DNA from: Paenibacillus aceti
GTDB taxonomy: Bacteria > Bacillota > Bacilli > Paenibacillales > Paenibacillaceae
Assembly (NCBI RefSeq): GCF_003614185.1
Contig: NZ_KZ987724.1
Location: 2,271,360-2,335,359 of the forward strand
Length of the DNA: 64,000 bases
Direction: 5' to 3'
Shown in pieces: positions 35,468 through 46,810 of this stretch (positions within the stretch are counted from its first letter, which is position 1; every line of letters starts with the position of its first letter). The notes beneath the pieces were generated by a model. The model was not told the origin of the DNA, did no database searches, and saw nothing but the letters and a program-made list of their open reading frames with translations. Both the position numbers and the translations under genes were made by a program.

Positions 35468-36198
35468 GCTTGCTTCATCTCCTCAATAATTTGTAGTGCA
35501 GCGTCTCTTGGACTAGGAGCGGTAATAATAGGGCGGCCCACCACGATATAATCCGTGCCCTGCTTCATCGCTTCCAATGGAGTAAGTGTGCGCGACTGAT
35601 CGCCGACTGCGCTTCCGGCCGGACGAATCCCCGGTGTGACCGTCTTGAAGTCTTGCCCACAGGTCTCCTTGATCGCCCGCACCTCCAGAGGGGAAGCGAC
35701 GACTCCATCAAGTCCCGCCTCCTTCGTCAAGGAAGCATAGCAGACAACGGATTCTTCCACCGTTCCGGGAATGCCCAGCTCCTGGTTCAGCATCTTCTGA
35801 TCTGTACTTGTAAGCTGAGTCACTCCGATCAAAATCGGCTGTTTTAGCGATGGCGAAGCAGATAAGGCCTCCATTACGCCTTCCTTGGCGGCCTTCATCA
35901 TCTTCAGTCCTCCGGCAGCATGAACATTGAACATGTCTACACCAAGCGAAGTGAGGCTATACGCGCCATTCTTGACGGTGTTAGGGATATCATGCATTTT
36001 CAAATCCAGAAACACCGAGTAACCACGTTCCTTCAACTCACGCACAAAATCGGGTCCCGCGCTGTAATAGAGCTGCATGCCTACCTTCATATAGCAAGGA
36101 ATCCCCTCTAAGGTCTTGATAAGCTCTCTCGCCCGCTCTGCGGTTGGATAATCCAGGGCAACCATTAGTCTTCCAGCGGCCTGTTCGAATCTATTCAT
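35461..36198 (-). CDS. pyrF: Orotidine-5'-phosphate decarboxylase
   Basis: 245 aa. The catalytic Asp-Lys-x-x-Asp pattern is in FLDLKMHDIPNTV. The phosphate-binding region TPGIRPAGSAVGDQ and VVGRPI are at the C-terminal side. It converts OMP to UMP, the last step of the pathway. It follows carB after 113 bp, where Bacillus subtilis carries pyrK and pyrD. It overlaps pyrE. Confidence 0.95.
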   Translation of the reverse strand: MNRFEQAAGRLMVALDYPTAERARELIKTLEGIPCYMKVGMQLYYSAGPDFVRELKERGYSVFLDLKMHDIPNTVKNGAYSLTSLGVDMFNVHAAGGLKMMKAAKEGVMEALSASPSLKQPILIGVTQLTSTDQKMLNQELGIPGTVEESVVCYASLTKEAGLDGVVASPLEVRAIKETCGQDFKTVTPGIRPAGSAVGDQSRTLTPLEAMKQGTDYIVVGRPIITAPSPRDAALQIIEEMKQAW

Positions 36199-36224
36199 GC
36201 TCTCGCCTTCCTCCTGTCATACTG

Positions 36225-36254
36225 GCGGCTCCGAAGCGATGCATCCGGAGCCGC
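36225..36254 (-). repeat. Hairpin in the carB-pyrF gap
   Basis: Perfect GCGGCTCCG / CGGAGCCGC stem with a 12-base loop and no T run. It may stabilise the upstream mRNA or be a processing site. Confidence 0.5.
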
Positions 36255-36311
36255 AGTGGTATTTCCAAAATCATTCATCCAATGATTATGAAGCCTTCAT
36301 TCTTGCTTCGT

Positions 36312-39300
36312 TTATTGTATCGCTGGCATGGCCTGAGAGGAGAAATTGAGCGTCTCCAGCATTTCCAGCAGCGCCCGGACGGTGTCCAGCGAAGTCATAC
36401 ATACGATGCCATTCTCCACTGCCTCCCGGCGGATTCGGAAGCCGTCGCGCTCAGGCTCCTTGCCCTTGGTCAGCGTGTTGATGACGAAGTGAGCCTGACC
36501 ATTGCGAATCAAGTCGAGAATATTCGGCTCTCCATCCTTCAGCTTGTTCACCGTCGTTACGCGGATGCCTGCCTCTTCAAGAGCCGAAGCCGTGCCCGAG
36601 GTGGCGATAAGCTTATAGCCGAGATTGTGGAAGCCACGCAGCAATTCGACGGCTTCATCTTTGTCTTTATCAGCCACAGTAGCGATAATCGCTCCGCTGA
36701 CTGGTATCTTCATACCTGCTCCCAGCAAGCCCTTGTACAGCGCTTTGGCATAGCGTGGATCGCGGCCCATTACTTCACCAGTAGATTTCATCTCTGGCCC
36801 AAGCGTCGGCTCGACACGGCGCAGCTTGGCGAAGGAGAATACCGGTACCTTCACGGACACCTGCTCGCTCTCCGGCCACATGCCTTCTTCATAACCAAGC
36901 TCCTTGAGCTTCTGACCGAGAATACATTTCGTAGCTATATTCGCCATCGGGATGCCTGTTACTTTACTCAAGAAAGGCACGGTACGGGATGACCGCGGAT
37001 TCACCTCGATGACATAGACCTCATTCTTATAGATGACGAACTGGATATTAACGAGGCCGACGGTCTTGAGCTCCTTGGCAATCCGAATGGTGATATCGCC
37101 GATCTTCTCCTTGAGCTCATCCGATAGATGCTGCGGTGGATATACCGCAATCGAGTCACCGGAGTGGACGCCAGCCCGTTCGATATGCTCCATGATTCCT
37201 GGAATCAAGACGGTATCGCCGTCGCAGATTGCGTCAACCTCTACCTCTTTGCCGAGCATATAACGGTCGATCAGCACCGGATGCTGCGGATTGATCTTCA
37301 CAGCTTCCTCCATGTAGCGCAGTAGATCCTCGTCCGAATAGACGATCTCCATCGCTCGTCCGCCTAGCACATAGGATGGCCGGACCAGAACGGGATAGCC
37401 GAGCGAACGTGCCGTTCCTACGGCTTCATCCACAGAGGTCACCGTGCTGCCCTTAGGCTGTGCGATCTGCAGTCTCGATAAGAGCGCCTCGAATCTCTTG
37501 CGATCCTCCGCCTCATCGATGCTCTCCAGGGAAGTCCCGATAATTCGTACTCCCGCCGCTTCCAGTGGAGCCGCCAGATTAATCGCTGTCTGTCCACCGA
37601 ATTGGACGATGACTCCTAGCGGCTTCTCTTGCTCGATGATGTGCATTACATCCTCGAAGAAGAGCGGTTCGAAGTACAGACGGTCTGATGTATTGAAATC
37701 CGTCGAGACCGTCTCCGGATTGTTATTGATAATGACTGCCTCATATCCGGCATTTTGGATAGCCCATACCGCATGTACCGTAGAGTAGTCGAACTCGATC
37801 CCTTGACCGATCCGAATCGGACCGGAGCCAAGCACGATAATCTTCTCTTTATCCGTATGGATGACCTCATTCTCCGTCTCATAGGTCGAGTAGTAGTATG
37901 GAGTCGATGCCTCGAACTCCGCTGCACAGGTGTCAACCATTTTATAGACCGGACGAATCCCTTGCTCTTTGCGGAACGCCGTTACACTAGCTTCGGTCAC
38001 ATAAGAGCTGCCTGGCTGTCCAGCGGAGCGAAGCTCAGCAATAGCGCGATCCGTGAAGCCCAGTCTCTTCGCTTCATACAGCGTTGCCTTGCTTAATTCG
38101 CTCTCTCCAGAGATGCGGCTCTCGAACTTCACCAGTCTCTCGATCTTATCGAGGAACCACCAGTCGATGCTGGTCAGATCTTGAATTTCCTGCAGCTCAT
38201 AGCCGCGACGGAAGGCTTCGGCTATCAGGAACAACCGTTCATCATCCGCCTTGATAAGACGATGATCCAACGTCTCCTTATTAAGCTCTTCCGTTCCTTT
38301 CAGATAGAGGCGATGCGTACCGATCTCCAGCGAGCGGATCGCTTTATGAATCGATTCCTCAAAGGTCCGGCCGATCGCCATCACTTCCCCGGTCGCCTTC
38401 ATTTGCGTGCCGAGCTTCCGGTTGGCATGGACGAATTTATCGAATGGCCAGCGCGGAATTTTGCTGACGATATAATCCAGGGTCGGCTCGAAGCAGGCGT
38501 AAGTCTGCCCGGTTACCGGATTGATGATCTCATCCAGCGTATAACCGAGAGCGATCTTAGCCGCCATCTTGGCAATTGGATAGCCCGTCGCCTTGGAAGC
38601 CAGCGCTGAGGAGCGGCTGACCCGTGGGTTCACTTCGATGACATAGTATTGATAGCTCTGCGGATCCAGAGCGAACTGTACGTTACAGCCGCCCTCAATA
38701 TTCAGGGCGCGAATGATCTTCAGCGATGCCGAGCGGAGCATTTGATACTCGCGGTCAGATAAGGTCTGGCTCGGTGCGACGACGATGCTGTCGCCGGTAT
38801 GAACGCCGACCGGGTCGAAATTCTCCATATTACAAACGACGATGCAGTTGTCATTGGCGTCCCGCATCACTTCATATTCGATTTCCTTCATGCCGGCGAT
38901 CGATTTCTCGATCAAGCATTGTCCGATCGGACTATAGCGAATGCCGGAAGCCACGGTCTCTTTGAATTCTTCTTCATTCATACAGATTCCGCCGCCGGTT
39001 CCACCAAGCGTATAAGCCGGACGGACGATCAGCGGATAACCGATTTCTTCCGCGAAGCGCAGCGCTTCCTCCACCGTCGTAATTATCGTGCTCTCTGGTA
39101 TCGGCTGCTCCAGCTCACGCATCAGTTCGCGGAACAAATCGCGGTCCTCCGCTTTTTCGATCGAGGTTAATTGCGTGCCGAGCAGCTTCACATTCTCGCG
39201 CTCCAACACACCTGCGCGGGCCAGCTCCACCGCCATATTCAAGCCCGTCTGCCCGCCGAGGGTCGGCAGCAGTCCGTCCGGACGCTCCTGACGGATAATC

Positions 39301-39533
39301 TGCGTGACGAATTCGAGCGTGATCGGCTCGATATATACTTTGTCAGCCATATTCGTATCGGTCATAATCGTGGCCGGGTTGCTGTTTATAAGCACCACTT
39401 CTACGCCTTCTTCTCTCAAAGCCTGGCAAGCTTGAGTACCAGCGTAGTCAAACTCTGCCGCCTGACCGATGACGATCGGGCCGGAACCGATGACAAGAAT
39501 CTTCTTCATTTCTTTATTAATCGGCATAGTCAT
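36312..39533 (-). CDS. carB: Carbamoyl-phosphate synthase, large subunit (pyrimidine type)
   Basis: 1073 aa, full length. Two homologous ATP-grasp halves: [20 protein letters not shown] at the start and [20 protein letters not shown] at about residue 560. A C-terminal MGS-like domain (about 940-1073) contains [12 protein letters not shown]. It makes carbamoyl phosphate from glutamine-derived ammonia, bicarbonate and two ATP. Operon position assigns it to the pyrimidine enzyme (also called pyrAB). Its start overlaps the carA stop by one base (TAATG). Confidence 0.96.
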   Translation of the reverse strand: MTMPINKEMKKILVIGSGPIVIGQAAEFDYAGTQACQALREEGVEVVLINSNPATIMTDTNMADKVYIEPITLEFVTQIIRQERPDGLLPTLGGQTGLNMAVELARAGVLERENVKLLGTQLTSIEKAEDRDLFRELMRELEQPIPESTIITTVEEALRFAEEIGYPLIVRPAYTLGGTGGGICMNEEEFKETVASGIRYSPIGQCLIEKSIAGMKEIEYEVMRDANDNCIVVCNMENFDPVGVHTGDSIVVAPSQTLSDREYQMLRSASLKIIRALNIEGGCNVQFALDPQSYQYYVIEVNPRVSRSSALASKATGYPIAKMAAKIALGYTLDEIINPVTGQTYACFEPTLDYIVSKIPRWPFDKFVHANRKLGTQMKATGEVMAIGRTFEESIHKAIRSLEIGTHRLYLKGTEELNKETLDHRLIKADDERLFLIAEAFRRGYELQEIQDLTSIDWWFLDKIERLVKFESRISGESELSKATLYEAKRLGFTDRAIAELRSAGQPGSSYVTEASVTAFRKEQGIRPVYKMVDTCAAEFEASTPYYYSTYETENEVIHTDKEKIIVLGSGPIRIGQGIEFDYSTVHAVWAIQNAGYEAVIINNNPETVSTDFNTSDRLYFEPLFFEDVMHIIEQEKPLGVIVQFGGQTAINLAAPLEAAGVRIIGTSLESIDEAEDRKRFEALLSRLQIAQPKGSTVTSVDEAVGTARSLGYPVLVRPSYVLGGRAMEIVYSDEDLLRYMEEAVKINPQHPVLIDRYMLGKEVEVDAICDGDTVLIPGIMEHIERAGVHSGDSIAVYPPQHLSDELKEKIGDITIRIAKELKTVGLVNIQFVIYKNEVYVIEVNPRSSRTVPFLSKVTGIPMANIATKCILGQKLKELGYEEGMWPESEQVSVKVPVFSFAKLRRVEPTLGPEMKSTGEVMGRDPRYAKALYKGLLGAGMKIPVSGAIIATVADKDKDEAVELLRGFHNLGYKLIATSGTASALEEAGIRVTTVNKLKDGEPNILDLIRNGQAHFVINTLTKGKEPERDGFRIRREAVENGIVCMTSLDTVRALLEMLETLNFSSQAMPAIQ

Positions 39534-40666
39534 TATTCCCCTTTCGTTGCAGCCATTAGCTCGATTTGACGTGGCTTTCGCGGATGCTGTTTTTTATTTT
39601 CCCGGATCATCTCAATGAATCGATCGAACAGATAACTGCTGTCCTGCGGCCCTGGAGCCGCCTCTGGATGGTACTGAACCGAGAAGGCCGGATAATGCTT
39701 ATGTCTGACGCCTTCCACGGTCTTATCATTATTGTTGATATGGGTCACTTCCAGATCTGTAGCTGCGATAGATGCTTCATTTACCGTATAACCATGATTC
39801 TGTGAAGTGATGTAGCAACGCCCCGTAGCCAGCTCCTGGACTGGATGATTACCGCCGCGATGGCCGAATTTCAATTTCTCCGTATCAGCCCCGCACGCGA
39901 GCGACAGCAGCTGATGTCCGAGGCAAATTCCGAAGATCGGATATTCCCCGAGCAACTCAGAGATCATCTTGGCTGCATAAGGCACATCTTTAGGGTCGCC
40001 AGGGCCATTGGATAGTTGAATTCCATCCGGGTTAAGGCGGCGGATTTCCTCTGCCGTCGTGTCATGCGGCACGATGATAACATCGCAATCGCGCTTGTTC
40101 AGCTCACGCAGGATGCCGCTCTTCGCACCGAAGTCAACGAGCACGATCCGCTCTTTGGAGCCTGGGCTGCTGTACACATGCTGCGTCGAGGTTCTCGCCA
40201 CCTGATTGCGCAGCTCATCGATGCTGGCGGCGGCTACCATCTCTTGCAGCTCCTCAACCGACTTCGAGGAGGTGGTGAGAATTCCCTTCATCGTTCCATA
40301 ATGGCGGATAATCCGAGTCAACATCCGTGTATCGATATCTGTAATTCCAGGAATGCCATACTCCTTAAGCAAGTCACCCAGACTGCGCTCCGCCCTCCAA
40401 TTGCTTGGTCTTGGCTCATACCTGCGCACGATGAAACCATGAATCGAAGGGGCAATCGCCTCGAAATCATCGCGTGATATTCCGTAATTGCCAATCAGCG
40501 GGTATGTCATGGTAACGATCTGTCCACAGTAGGAAGGATCAGACAATACCTCTTGATAACCTGTAATCCCTGTATTAAAAACGACTTCACCGGTTTTTTC
40601 TACTTCCGCGCCGAATGATTTTCCGGTAAACAGTGTGCCGTCTTCCAATAACAATCTTGCCTGCAT
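39533..40666 (-). CDS. carA: Carbamoyl-phosphate synthase, small (glutaminase) subunit
   Basis: 377 aa. Class I glutamine amidotransferase domain in the C-terminal half, with nucleophile GICLGHQLL and the His/Glu pair in [15 protein letters not shown]. The N-terminal domain begins [19 protein letters not shown]. It supplies ammonia to carB. AGGAG ten bases before the ATG at 40666 selects this start rather than one 16 codons upstream. The synonym is pyrAA. Confidence 0.95.
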   Translation of the reverse strand: MQARLLLEDGTLFTGKSFGAEVEKTGEVVFNTGITGYQEVLSDPSYCGQIVTMTYPLIGNYGISRDDFEAIAPSIHGFIVRRYEPRPSNWRAERSLGDLLKEYGIPGITDIDTRMLTRIIRHYGTMKGILTTSSKSVEELQEMVAAASIDELRNQVARTSTQHVYSSPGSKERIVLVDFGAKSGILRELNKRDCDVIIVPHDTTAEEIRRLNPDGIQLSNGPGDPKDVPYAAKMISELLGEYPIFGICLGHQLLSLACGADTEKLKFGHRGGNHPVQELATGRCYITSQNHGYTVNEASIAATDLEVTHINNNDKTVEGVRHKHYPAFSVQYHPEAAPGPQDSSYLFDRFIEMIRENKKQHPRKPRQIELMAATKGE

Positions 40667-40761
40667 CCTCTTTGCACTCCTTTTTTGTACACTTCTATGT
40701 TTCTCCAAGATCAATCCATCATTTAAATAAAGCTTCTATATCTCATAAAAAATTCCTTTTT

Positions 40762-42051
40762 TTAGGCTTCGCTCCATACTACCTTGCCGCCAACGATGGT
40801 AGCTGTCGGCCAGCCTTTCAGCTTCCAGTCCGTAAAGGGGGTATTACGACCCTTGGATGCGAAGGTCTCAGGATCAACGCTGCGCTCTTGCTCAAGATCG
40901 ATGATCGTCAGGTCCGCAGGGACTCCAGCTTCCAGCTTGCCGCTGGCTAATCCGAACACCCGCGCTGGATCAGCTGTCATCCGACGGACGAGCAGATCCA
41001 GGCTCCATCGGCCTGTTTCTACGAATTTCGTATAGAGCAATGGGAAGGCTGTCTCGAATCCGACGATGCCGAACGGTGCCAGCTGCATGCCCTTCGCCTT
41101 CTCCTCAGCGCTATGTGGAGCATGGTCTGTAACTACGATATCGATCGTTCCATCCTCAAGCGCCTGAATACAAGCTTCAACATCACGCTTGGATCGCAGC
41201 GGAGGGTTCATCTTCCAGTTGGCGTCCAATCCAGGGATATCGTCTTCGGACAAGATCAAGTGGTGGGGACATACTTCTGCGGTGACATGAATGCCGATTT
41301 CCTTCGCTTGGCGGATGAGGCGGATCGACTGCTCTGTACTGACATGGCATACATGATAGTGAACGCCTGTAGCTTCAGCGAGCAGAATATCGCGTCCGAC
41401 ATGAATCGCCTCCGATTCATTCGGAATTCCCTTCAGGCCGTGCTTCCTGGCGAACTCGCCCTCGGCAACCGGAGCGCCTTCCACCAGGGAATTATCTTCA
41501 CAGTGCGCGATAACCGGCATTCCCATGGAAGCGGCGATTCGCATCGCATCCTTCATCATTTGCGCGTTCTGTACGCCTACCCCATCATCCGTGAAACCGA
41601 TCGCTCCCGCTTCCTTCAGAGCTGCGAAATCAGTCAATTCCCGGCCTAATTCACTCTTGGTAATGGCCGCATAAGGAAGTACATTTACCAACCCTGCTTC
41701 TCTGGCTTTCTCCTGAACAAGCTTCACCGTTTCAGGGTTATCCGTCACGGGTCTAGTATTCGGCATACAAGCGATCGTGGTGAATCCGCCCTTCGCCGCA
41801 GAGCGGGAGCCTGTCTCAATCGTCTCTTTATGTTCAAAGCCCGGTTCGCGCAGATGGACATGCATGTCGATGAAGCCTGGTGTCACCAGCTTTCCTGCAG
41901 CGTCGATGACCTTGCTCCCTGCAGCGATATCGACATCCAGATCTGCACCATCCTCCATTTTGTCGATTACACCGTTCTGCACATAGATCGTTTTATTTTC
42001 CAGTTGGCCGTTCTCGTTCAGTACCTTTGCATTACGAATAATGAGTTGCAT
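40762..42051 (-). CDS. pyrC: Dihydroorotase
   Basis: 429 aa amidohydrolase. Zinc ligands in DMHVHLREPGFEHKE, His in AHCEDNSL and CHVSTE, and catalytic Asp in VVTDHAPHSAEEK, all typical of the type I enzyme of Firmicutes. It cyclises carbamoyl-aspartate to dihydroorotate. The start is chosen at MQLIIRNAKVLN after GGTGG. There is an 83-bp gap to pyrB and 95 bp to carA. Confidence 0.95.
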   Translation of the reverse strand: MQLIIRNAKVLNENGQLENKTIYVQNGVIDKMEDGADLDVDIAAGSKVIDAAGKLVTPGFIDMHVHLREPGFEHKETIETGSRSAAKGGFTTIACMPNTRPVTDNPETVKLVQEKAREAGLVNVLPYAAITKSELGRELTDFAALKEAGAIGFTDDGVGVQNAQMMKDAMRIAASMGMPVIAHCEDNSLVEGAPVAEGEFARKHGLKGIPNESEAIHVGRDILLAEATGVHYHVCHVSTEQSIRLIRQAKEIGIHVTAEVCPHHLILSEDDIPGLDANWKMNPPLRSKRDVEACIQALEDGTIDIVVTDHAPHSAEEKAKGMQLAPFGIVGFETAFPLLYTKFVETGRWSLDLLVRRMTADPARVFGLASGKLEAGVPADLTIIDLEQERSVDPETFASKGRNTPFTDWKLKGWPTATIVGGKVVWSEA

Positions 42052-42134
42052 GGAAGATCCACCGTCCTTATCATCATTAAAATTACCCTGATTGCCTATC
42101 ATATTTCAGTTCGTATATTATGAATTAGTCCTCG

Positions 42135-43046
42135 TTACCGCATCGCTCTTTCCATCACAGCCATTCGAATCGGCACACCGTTCTGCATTTGCTTGAAAAT
42201 TCTCGCCTGCGCATGCTCTACCACCGCGTCGTCGATCTCCACATTACGATTAACCGGAGCCGGATGCATAATGATCGTATGCGGGGCCAGTCTGCTCGCC
42301 CTCTCCTCCGTCAGACCGTATTGCTCGCGATACGCTTGCTTCGACTTGAACAATCCCCCGGAATGCCGTTCCAGCTGCACGCGCAGCATCATGACGACAT
42401 CGGCGCAGAGCGCTTCTTCCATCGGAACATAAGAAGCGTATTCGGCTAAGTCCGACGCGCGCATATTCTCTGGTGCGCACAGCTTCACCTCAGCTCCGAA
42501 TTTCTGCAATGCCCACAGATTGGAGCGTGCCACCCGGCTATGCTCGATGTCTCCGATAATCGAAACCTTGAGTCCTTTTAACTCTCCGAAATGTTGCTTC
42601 ATCGTATATAAGTCCAGCAGCGCCTGGGTCGGATGCTCGTTATTGCCGTCCCCGGCATTCACCAGAGGGATCGATATTTGCTGAGCCAGCTGTGCGAGCA
42701 CACCTATCGGCTTGAGGCGGATAACCCCCGCATCGATTCCCATCGATTCCAGAGTGCGAACCGTATCGTAGATCGATTCTCCCTTCTCTACACTGGAAGC
42801 AGCAGCCGCGAAGTTCAGTACCTCAGCGTTCAATCTTTTCTCTGCCATTTCAAAAGAGAAACGAGTTCGTGTGCTATTCTCAAAAAACATGTTAGCCACG
42901 AATTTATCTTTGAGTACAGGAACAACTTTATCTGTCTGACTGTCCCAGAACGCAGCCCGTTCCAGAATCGAATTAATCTCCGCCGCGCTTAAATCTTTTA
43001 ATCCGAGCAAGCTGTGTTCCTTCAAAGCCGATACGGTCATCGTCAT
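42135..43046 (-). CDS. pyrB: Aspartate carbamoyltransferase catalytic subunit
   Basis: 303 aa. The carbamoyl-phosphate motif FFENSTRTRFSFEMA, the aspartate-site loop VMMLRVQLERH and HPTQALLDLYT are intact. It condenses carbamoyl phosphate with aspartate. No pyrI regulatory subunit is present, as usual in Firmicutes. It starts one base after the pyrR stop, with GGGAGG upstream, so it is co-translated with pyrR. Confidence 0.95.
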   Translation of the reverse strand: MTMTVSALKEHSLLGLKDLSAAEINSILERAAFWDSQTDKVVPVLKDKFVANMFFENSTRTRFSFEMAEKRLNAEVLNFAAAASSVEKGESIYDTVRTLESMGIDAGVIRLKPIGVLAQLAQQISIPLVNAGDGNNEHPTQALLDLYTMKQHFGELKGLKVSIIGDIEHSRVARSNLWALQKFGAEVKLCAPENMRASDLAEYASYVPMEEALCADVVMMLRVQLERHSGGLFKSKQAYREQYGLTEERASRLAPHTIIMHPAPVNRNVEIDDAVVEHAQARIFKQMQNGVPIRMAVMERAMR

Positions 43047-43047
43047 C

Positions 43048-43605
<558 letters not shown>

Positions 43606-43641
43606 TCAGGATTAGATTATCCGGTTCCGTGAAAGGCGCAT

Positions 43642-43673
43642 AAAAAAACTCCTTGCCTGATCAGGCAAGGAGT
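43642..43673 (-). terminator. PyrR-controlled leader terminator
   Basis: Perfect inverted repeat of 26 bases (ACTCCTTGCCTGA and its complement) with six T on the minus strand, 55 bp before pyrR. Confidence 0.85.
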
Positions 43674-43764
43674 CTCTTAGCCACAGTTAATAACCATGAC
43701 TGTCATAAGGATTCCGGGCATAATCACTATAGATAGTGTGCCCAGCTATCCCATTCACGTTACC

Positions 43765-43790
43765 TTGCCAGTCTCACGGGACTGAATTAA
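43765..43790 (-). promoter_or_regulatory. PyrR-binding RNA hairpin
   Basis: Minus strand CAGTCCCGTGAGACTG is the conserved PyrR recognition loop (AGUCC-N-GUGAG-GCU type), here the anti-antiterminator of the pyr leader. Confidence 0.82.
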
Positions 43791-43812
43791 AGGTGCTATT
43801 TCGTTCATGTGA

Positions 43813-43841
43813 ATTATGACAGATTGCATCTGCTGTGTCAA
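43813..43841 (-). promoter_or_regulatory. Sigma-A promoter of the pyr operon
   Basis: Minus strand TTGACA, 17 bp, CATAAT, with a leader of about 210 bases before pyrR. Confidence 0.8.
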
Positions 43842-43970
43842 GACAACCAGCCTAAGTAATCACAGGTTTCGGGCAAGGAAATTCCTTACATGTCAGTTGA
43901 GGTGAGACTGGATAAATACCATGATCATTATAAATATACATTAATATAAATATTTATTCAATGATTTTAT

Positions 43971-45060
43971 AATTGACGGATTGTAAAATGAAGTGCGACA
44001 CCTGCTGGAAATAAATAAAAAAGAGCCCATGGCCGGATTCGTGTAGAATGAAAGTTCCTACACCCTACATTCACACAAGGAGAATCCACCATGAACTACA
44101 CACATCTTAGCATAATCGAGCGCAGCAAGCTAGAAATCCTCCACCAGCAGGGGAAAAGTGCCAGAGCGATTGCCAGAGAGCTCGGCAGACATCATTCCAC
44201 CATCAGCCGTGAACTGGAGCGTCACGAGGGTCAGGAGACCTATGGTGCACAGCGAGCCCAGGAGAGCTATACCCAGCGTCGTAAAACCTCGGTTCCCGAA
44301 GGCAAGTGGACGCCGGAGCTGGCTAGAGTCATCGAAGAGAAGCTTCAGGCCACCTGGTCTCCGGAGCAGATCACACAGCGGTTTCGGCAGGAGAAGCAAG
44401 CCATCGTATGCTTTAAAACGATCTATCGCTGGCTGTACGCGGGCCTGTTGTCCAAAGGCATCCTCACCGTTCTCAGACACAAAGGCAAGCGGCAGAAGCC
44501 TGCTGAGACGCGTGGCAAGTTTACCGTGGGCAAGTCTATCTCTCAGCGTCCCAAAGAGGTACGGTCTCGGGAAACGTTTGGTCATTGGGAACTCGATACG
44601 GTGGTCTCAGGCCGTGGGAAAAGCAAGGGCTGTGTAGCTACGTTCATTGAGCGTAAAACGCGCTTGTACAAAGCCATTCGGATGCCAGACCGCACAGCGT
44701 TGTCTATGGAGATCGCTTTTGGTGTAGTTGCTTCTGAGTATCCTATCGGAGCCTTTCAAACCGCTACAGCAGATCGTGGCAAGGAGTTTGCTTGCTACAC
44801 CAATCTGGAGGCCACCCATAGCATACAGGTGTACTTTGCTGATCCGTATTCCTCCTGGCAACGAGGCTCCAATGAGAACGCCAACGGCCTCTTGCGAGAG
44901 TTTTTTCCCAAAGGAACGGACTTCGCTCAAGTTACGGACGAGGCTTTACACCATGCTCTTGATCTGATTAACCACAGACCACGAAAATGTCTGGGATGGA
45001 GAACCGCTCGCGAATCTTTTTCAGAGGAACTGTCGCACTTGCCTTGACAATCCGTCAATT
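43971..45060 (+). mobile_element. IS30-family insertion sequence
   Basis: Bounded by inverted repeats of 30 bp (43971-44000 and 45031-45060) that agree at 26 positions and begin AATTGACGGATTGT. One transposase gene fills it. No clear target duplication is seen at the flanks (TAT / AAA). The right repeat overlaps the end of the coding region, as is usual. The element looks complete. Confidence 0.88.
44091..45047 (+). CDS. IS30-family transposase
   Basis: 318 aa. The N-terminal helix-turn-helix QGKSARAIARELGRHHSTIS binds the ends. The rve-type catalytic core has the DDE triad in HWELDTVVSG, TADRGKEF and NENANGLLREFFPKG. CACAAGGAGA precedes the ATG. The frame is intact, so the element may be active. 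Confidence 0.92.
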   Translation: MNYTHLSIIERSKLEILHQQGKSARAIARELGRHHSTISRELERHEGQETYGAQRAQESYTQRRKTSVPEGKWTPELARVIEEKLQATWSPEQITQRFRQEKQAIVCFKTIYRWLYAGLLSKGILTVLRHKGKRQKPAETRGKFTVGKSISQRPKEVRSRETFGHWELDTVVSGRGKSKGCVATFIERKTRLYKAIRMPDRTALSMEIAFGVVASEYPIGAFQTATADRGKEFACYTNLEATHSIQVYFADPYSSWQRGSNENANGLLREFFPKGTDFAQVTDEALHHALDLINHRPRKCLGWRTARESFSEELSHLP

Positions 45061-45164
45061 AAAAAAGCCCCTCTAGAGGCGAGACACTGAAAACAAACCC
45101 TTCAGCATTCCGCCAGTCAACGGGACTTCACAAATATAAATTCAATTTTTACAATTTAGTTATT

Positions 45165-46418
45165 TTAGAATCGGAACTTCACTTCACTTAACCGTCGCTT
45201 GATTTCAGCGATCACAGCTTGTTCCTTCTCTATTCCATGTGCTTCAAAAGTAACCGAGAACCTTACATAATGCCCCGCATCATCCCAAGGTACCGTTGAA
45301 ATTAGCTTCTCCCGAATTAAATACTGTGAGAAATCCTCCGCCGATACGAAGCTTCTGCCCCCCTCGATCCCTTTGGGGATCGCCACGTAGAGGAAGAAAG
45401 AGCCTTGCGGCTTCGTCGCTTTGAAGCCTAGCTCACTTAAGGCCCCGACCAACAGATCATGGCGCCTTGAATATTTGGCGGCGATCGCTTCCGTAATTTC
45501 CGGATGAGCCAGGCCATAGGCCGCCGCCTTCTGAATTGCGATGAATTGGCCTGAATCATTATTATCTTTCACATCGCTGAACGCCTTGACGATCAAGGAA
45601 TTGCCAGCTACAAAACCGATCCGCCAGCCGGTCATATTATACGATTTCGAGAGCGAATGCAGCTCGACCCCCACATCCTTCGCTCCAGGAACGGACAGGA
45701 AGCTTAACGGTCGCACCCCATCATAAGTTAAGGCGGAGTAAGGTGCATCATGAATAACGATTACGTTATATTTGCGAGCCCAAGCGACCACTTCGGTGAA
45801 GAATTCTCTGGTGGCACATGCTCCGGTCGGATTATTAGGATAGTTCAAGTACAGCAGCTTCGCCTTTAAGGCAATATGTTCAGGAATTGAGGCTAAATCA
45901 GGCAAAAAATGATTCTCTTCCGTCAAAGCTACTGTATAAACGATCCCGCCCAAATATTGGGTATGCGTGCCGAGAACCGGATACCCCGGCACCGTCATAA
46001 TGGTAATATCGCCGGGATTAATGAAGCAGGTTGGCAGCATTGCCAGCGCGGGCTTCGAACCGATGGAATGCACAATTTCCGTAGCCGGATCAATTCCATC
46101 CACTTGAAATACCTGCTGCAAATAATGAGCTGCCGCGACTTTAAATTCAGGGATGCCATTATCCGCATAGCCCCGGTTCTCCGGCTTGGCCGCTTCCTCG
46201 GCCAGCTTCGCAACGATATTGGCATCTGCCATATCATCCGGCTCCCCCACCCCCATATCGATCAAATCCAAGTCAGGGCGTTCCAGTCTAGCAGCAGCCT
46301 TGGCCCTTTTAATTTTTTCAAATTTATAAATAGCGGTATCTTTGCCGTAATTCGCTCCACCGATGCGATCTGCAAATTGCTGTTGTATATAAGTTTCTTG
46401 ATATCGTTCCACACTCAC
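45165..46418 (-). CDS. dapL: LL-diaminopimelate aminotransferase-like enzyme
   Basis: 417 aa fold-type I PLP aminotransferase. The PLP lysine lies in SLSKSYNMTGWRIGF, the ring-stacking and Asn-Pro motif in YLNYPNNPTGA, and the substrate Arg in GHYVRFSVTF. GYADNGIPEFK and GSKPALAMLP agree with DapL, which makes LL-DAP for lysine and peptidoglycan in one step. A broader class I aminotransferase is possible. The GTG at 46418 is nine bases from AAGGAG. An ATG three codons upstream touches that site and is unlikely. Confidence 0.75.
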   Translation of the reverse strand: MSVERYQETYIQQQFADRIGGANYGKDTAIYKFEKIKRAKAAARLERPDLDLIDMGVGEPDDMADANIVAKLAEEAAKPENRGYADNGIPEFKVAAAHYLQQVFQVDGIDPATEIVHSIGSKPALAMLPTCFINPGDITIMTVPGYPVLGTHTQYLGGIVYTVALTEENHFLPDLASIPEHIALKAKLLYLNYPNNPTGACATREFFTEVVAWARKYNVIVIHDAPYSALTYDGVRPLSFLSVPGAKDVGVELHSLSKSYNMTGWRIGFVAGNSLIVKAFSDVKDNNDSGQFIAIQKAAAYGLAHPEITEAIAAKYSRRHDLLVGALSELGFKATKPQGSFFLYVAIPKGIEGGRSFVSAEDFSQYLIREKLISTVPWDDAGHYVRFSVTFEAHGIEKEQAVIAEIKRRLSEVKFRF

Positions 46419-46611
46419 TGTCTCCATCTCCTTATGAACATCTCATGCCGTATTTAGCAATATTACTATGCTGGAAAATGAGGCCGAAGAGAATGGACTA
46501 ATCATTTGATCGTTTGTACTATTCGATTAGTGCCCGTAGACCGCCTGAAAACGTAGAACGCCAGTAGTAGCTAGCTGGCAACCTTATTGAAGTTTATTGA
46601 AGAACTCAAAA

Positions 46612-46788
46612 CTGCAAATATGCAGGCTTTTCACCGAAAATCACCTGTTCTGAGGAAATTCCTGCATATACGCAGGCTTTAGCAGCTTTTTCTGAGAAAT
46701 CGGGCTTGAACCGAGAAAATACCTGCATTTACGCAGGAATTTACCGTTTGAGGTCGGTAGGGGGAAGGAATTCCTGCATATTTGCAGG
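46612..46788. repeat. Array of four 15-bp palindromic repeats
   Basis: CTGCAAATATGCAGG (46612), CTGCATATACGCAGG (46662), CTGCATTTACGCAGG (46723) and CTGCATATTTGCAGG (46774), spaced 50, 61 and 51 bp. Arms CTGCA / YGCAGG are kept while the centre varies. Flanks share ATTC before and CTTT after. The spacers are unlike one another, but too few and too irregular for a CRISPR. Confidence 0.8.
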
Positions 46789-46810
46789 CTTTACCTGGTT
46801 CGAGGCCGCA

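Noticed and set aside
44130-44585. 151-codon ORF antisense to the transposase
   Set aside because: The transposase frame carries the DDE motif and a ribosome binding site; the reverse frame has neither.
46612-46788. Possible CRISPR array
   Set aside because: Only four short units of 15 bp with varied centres, irregular spacing and no cas gene nearby.
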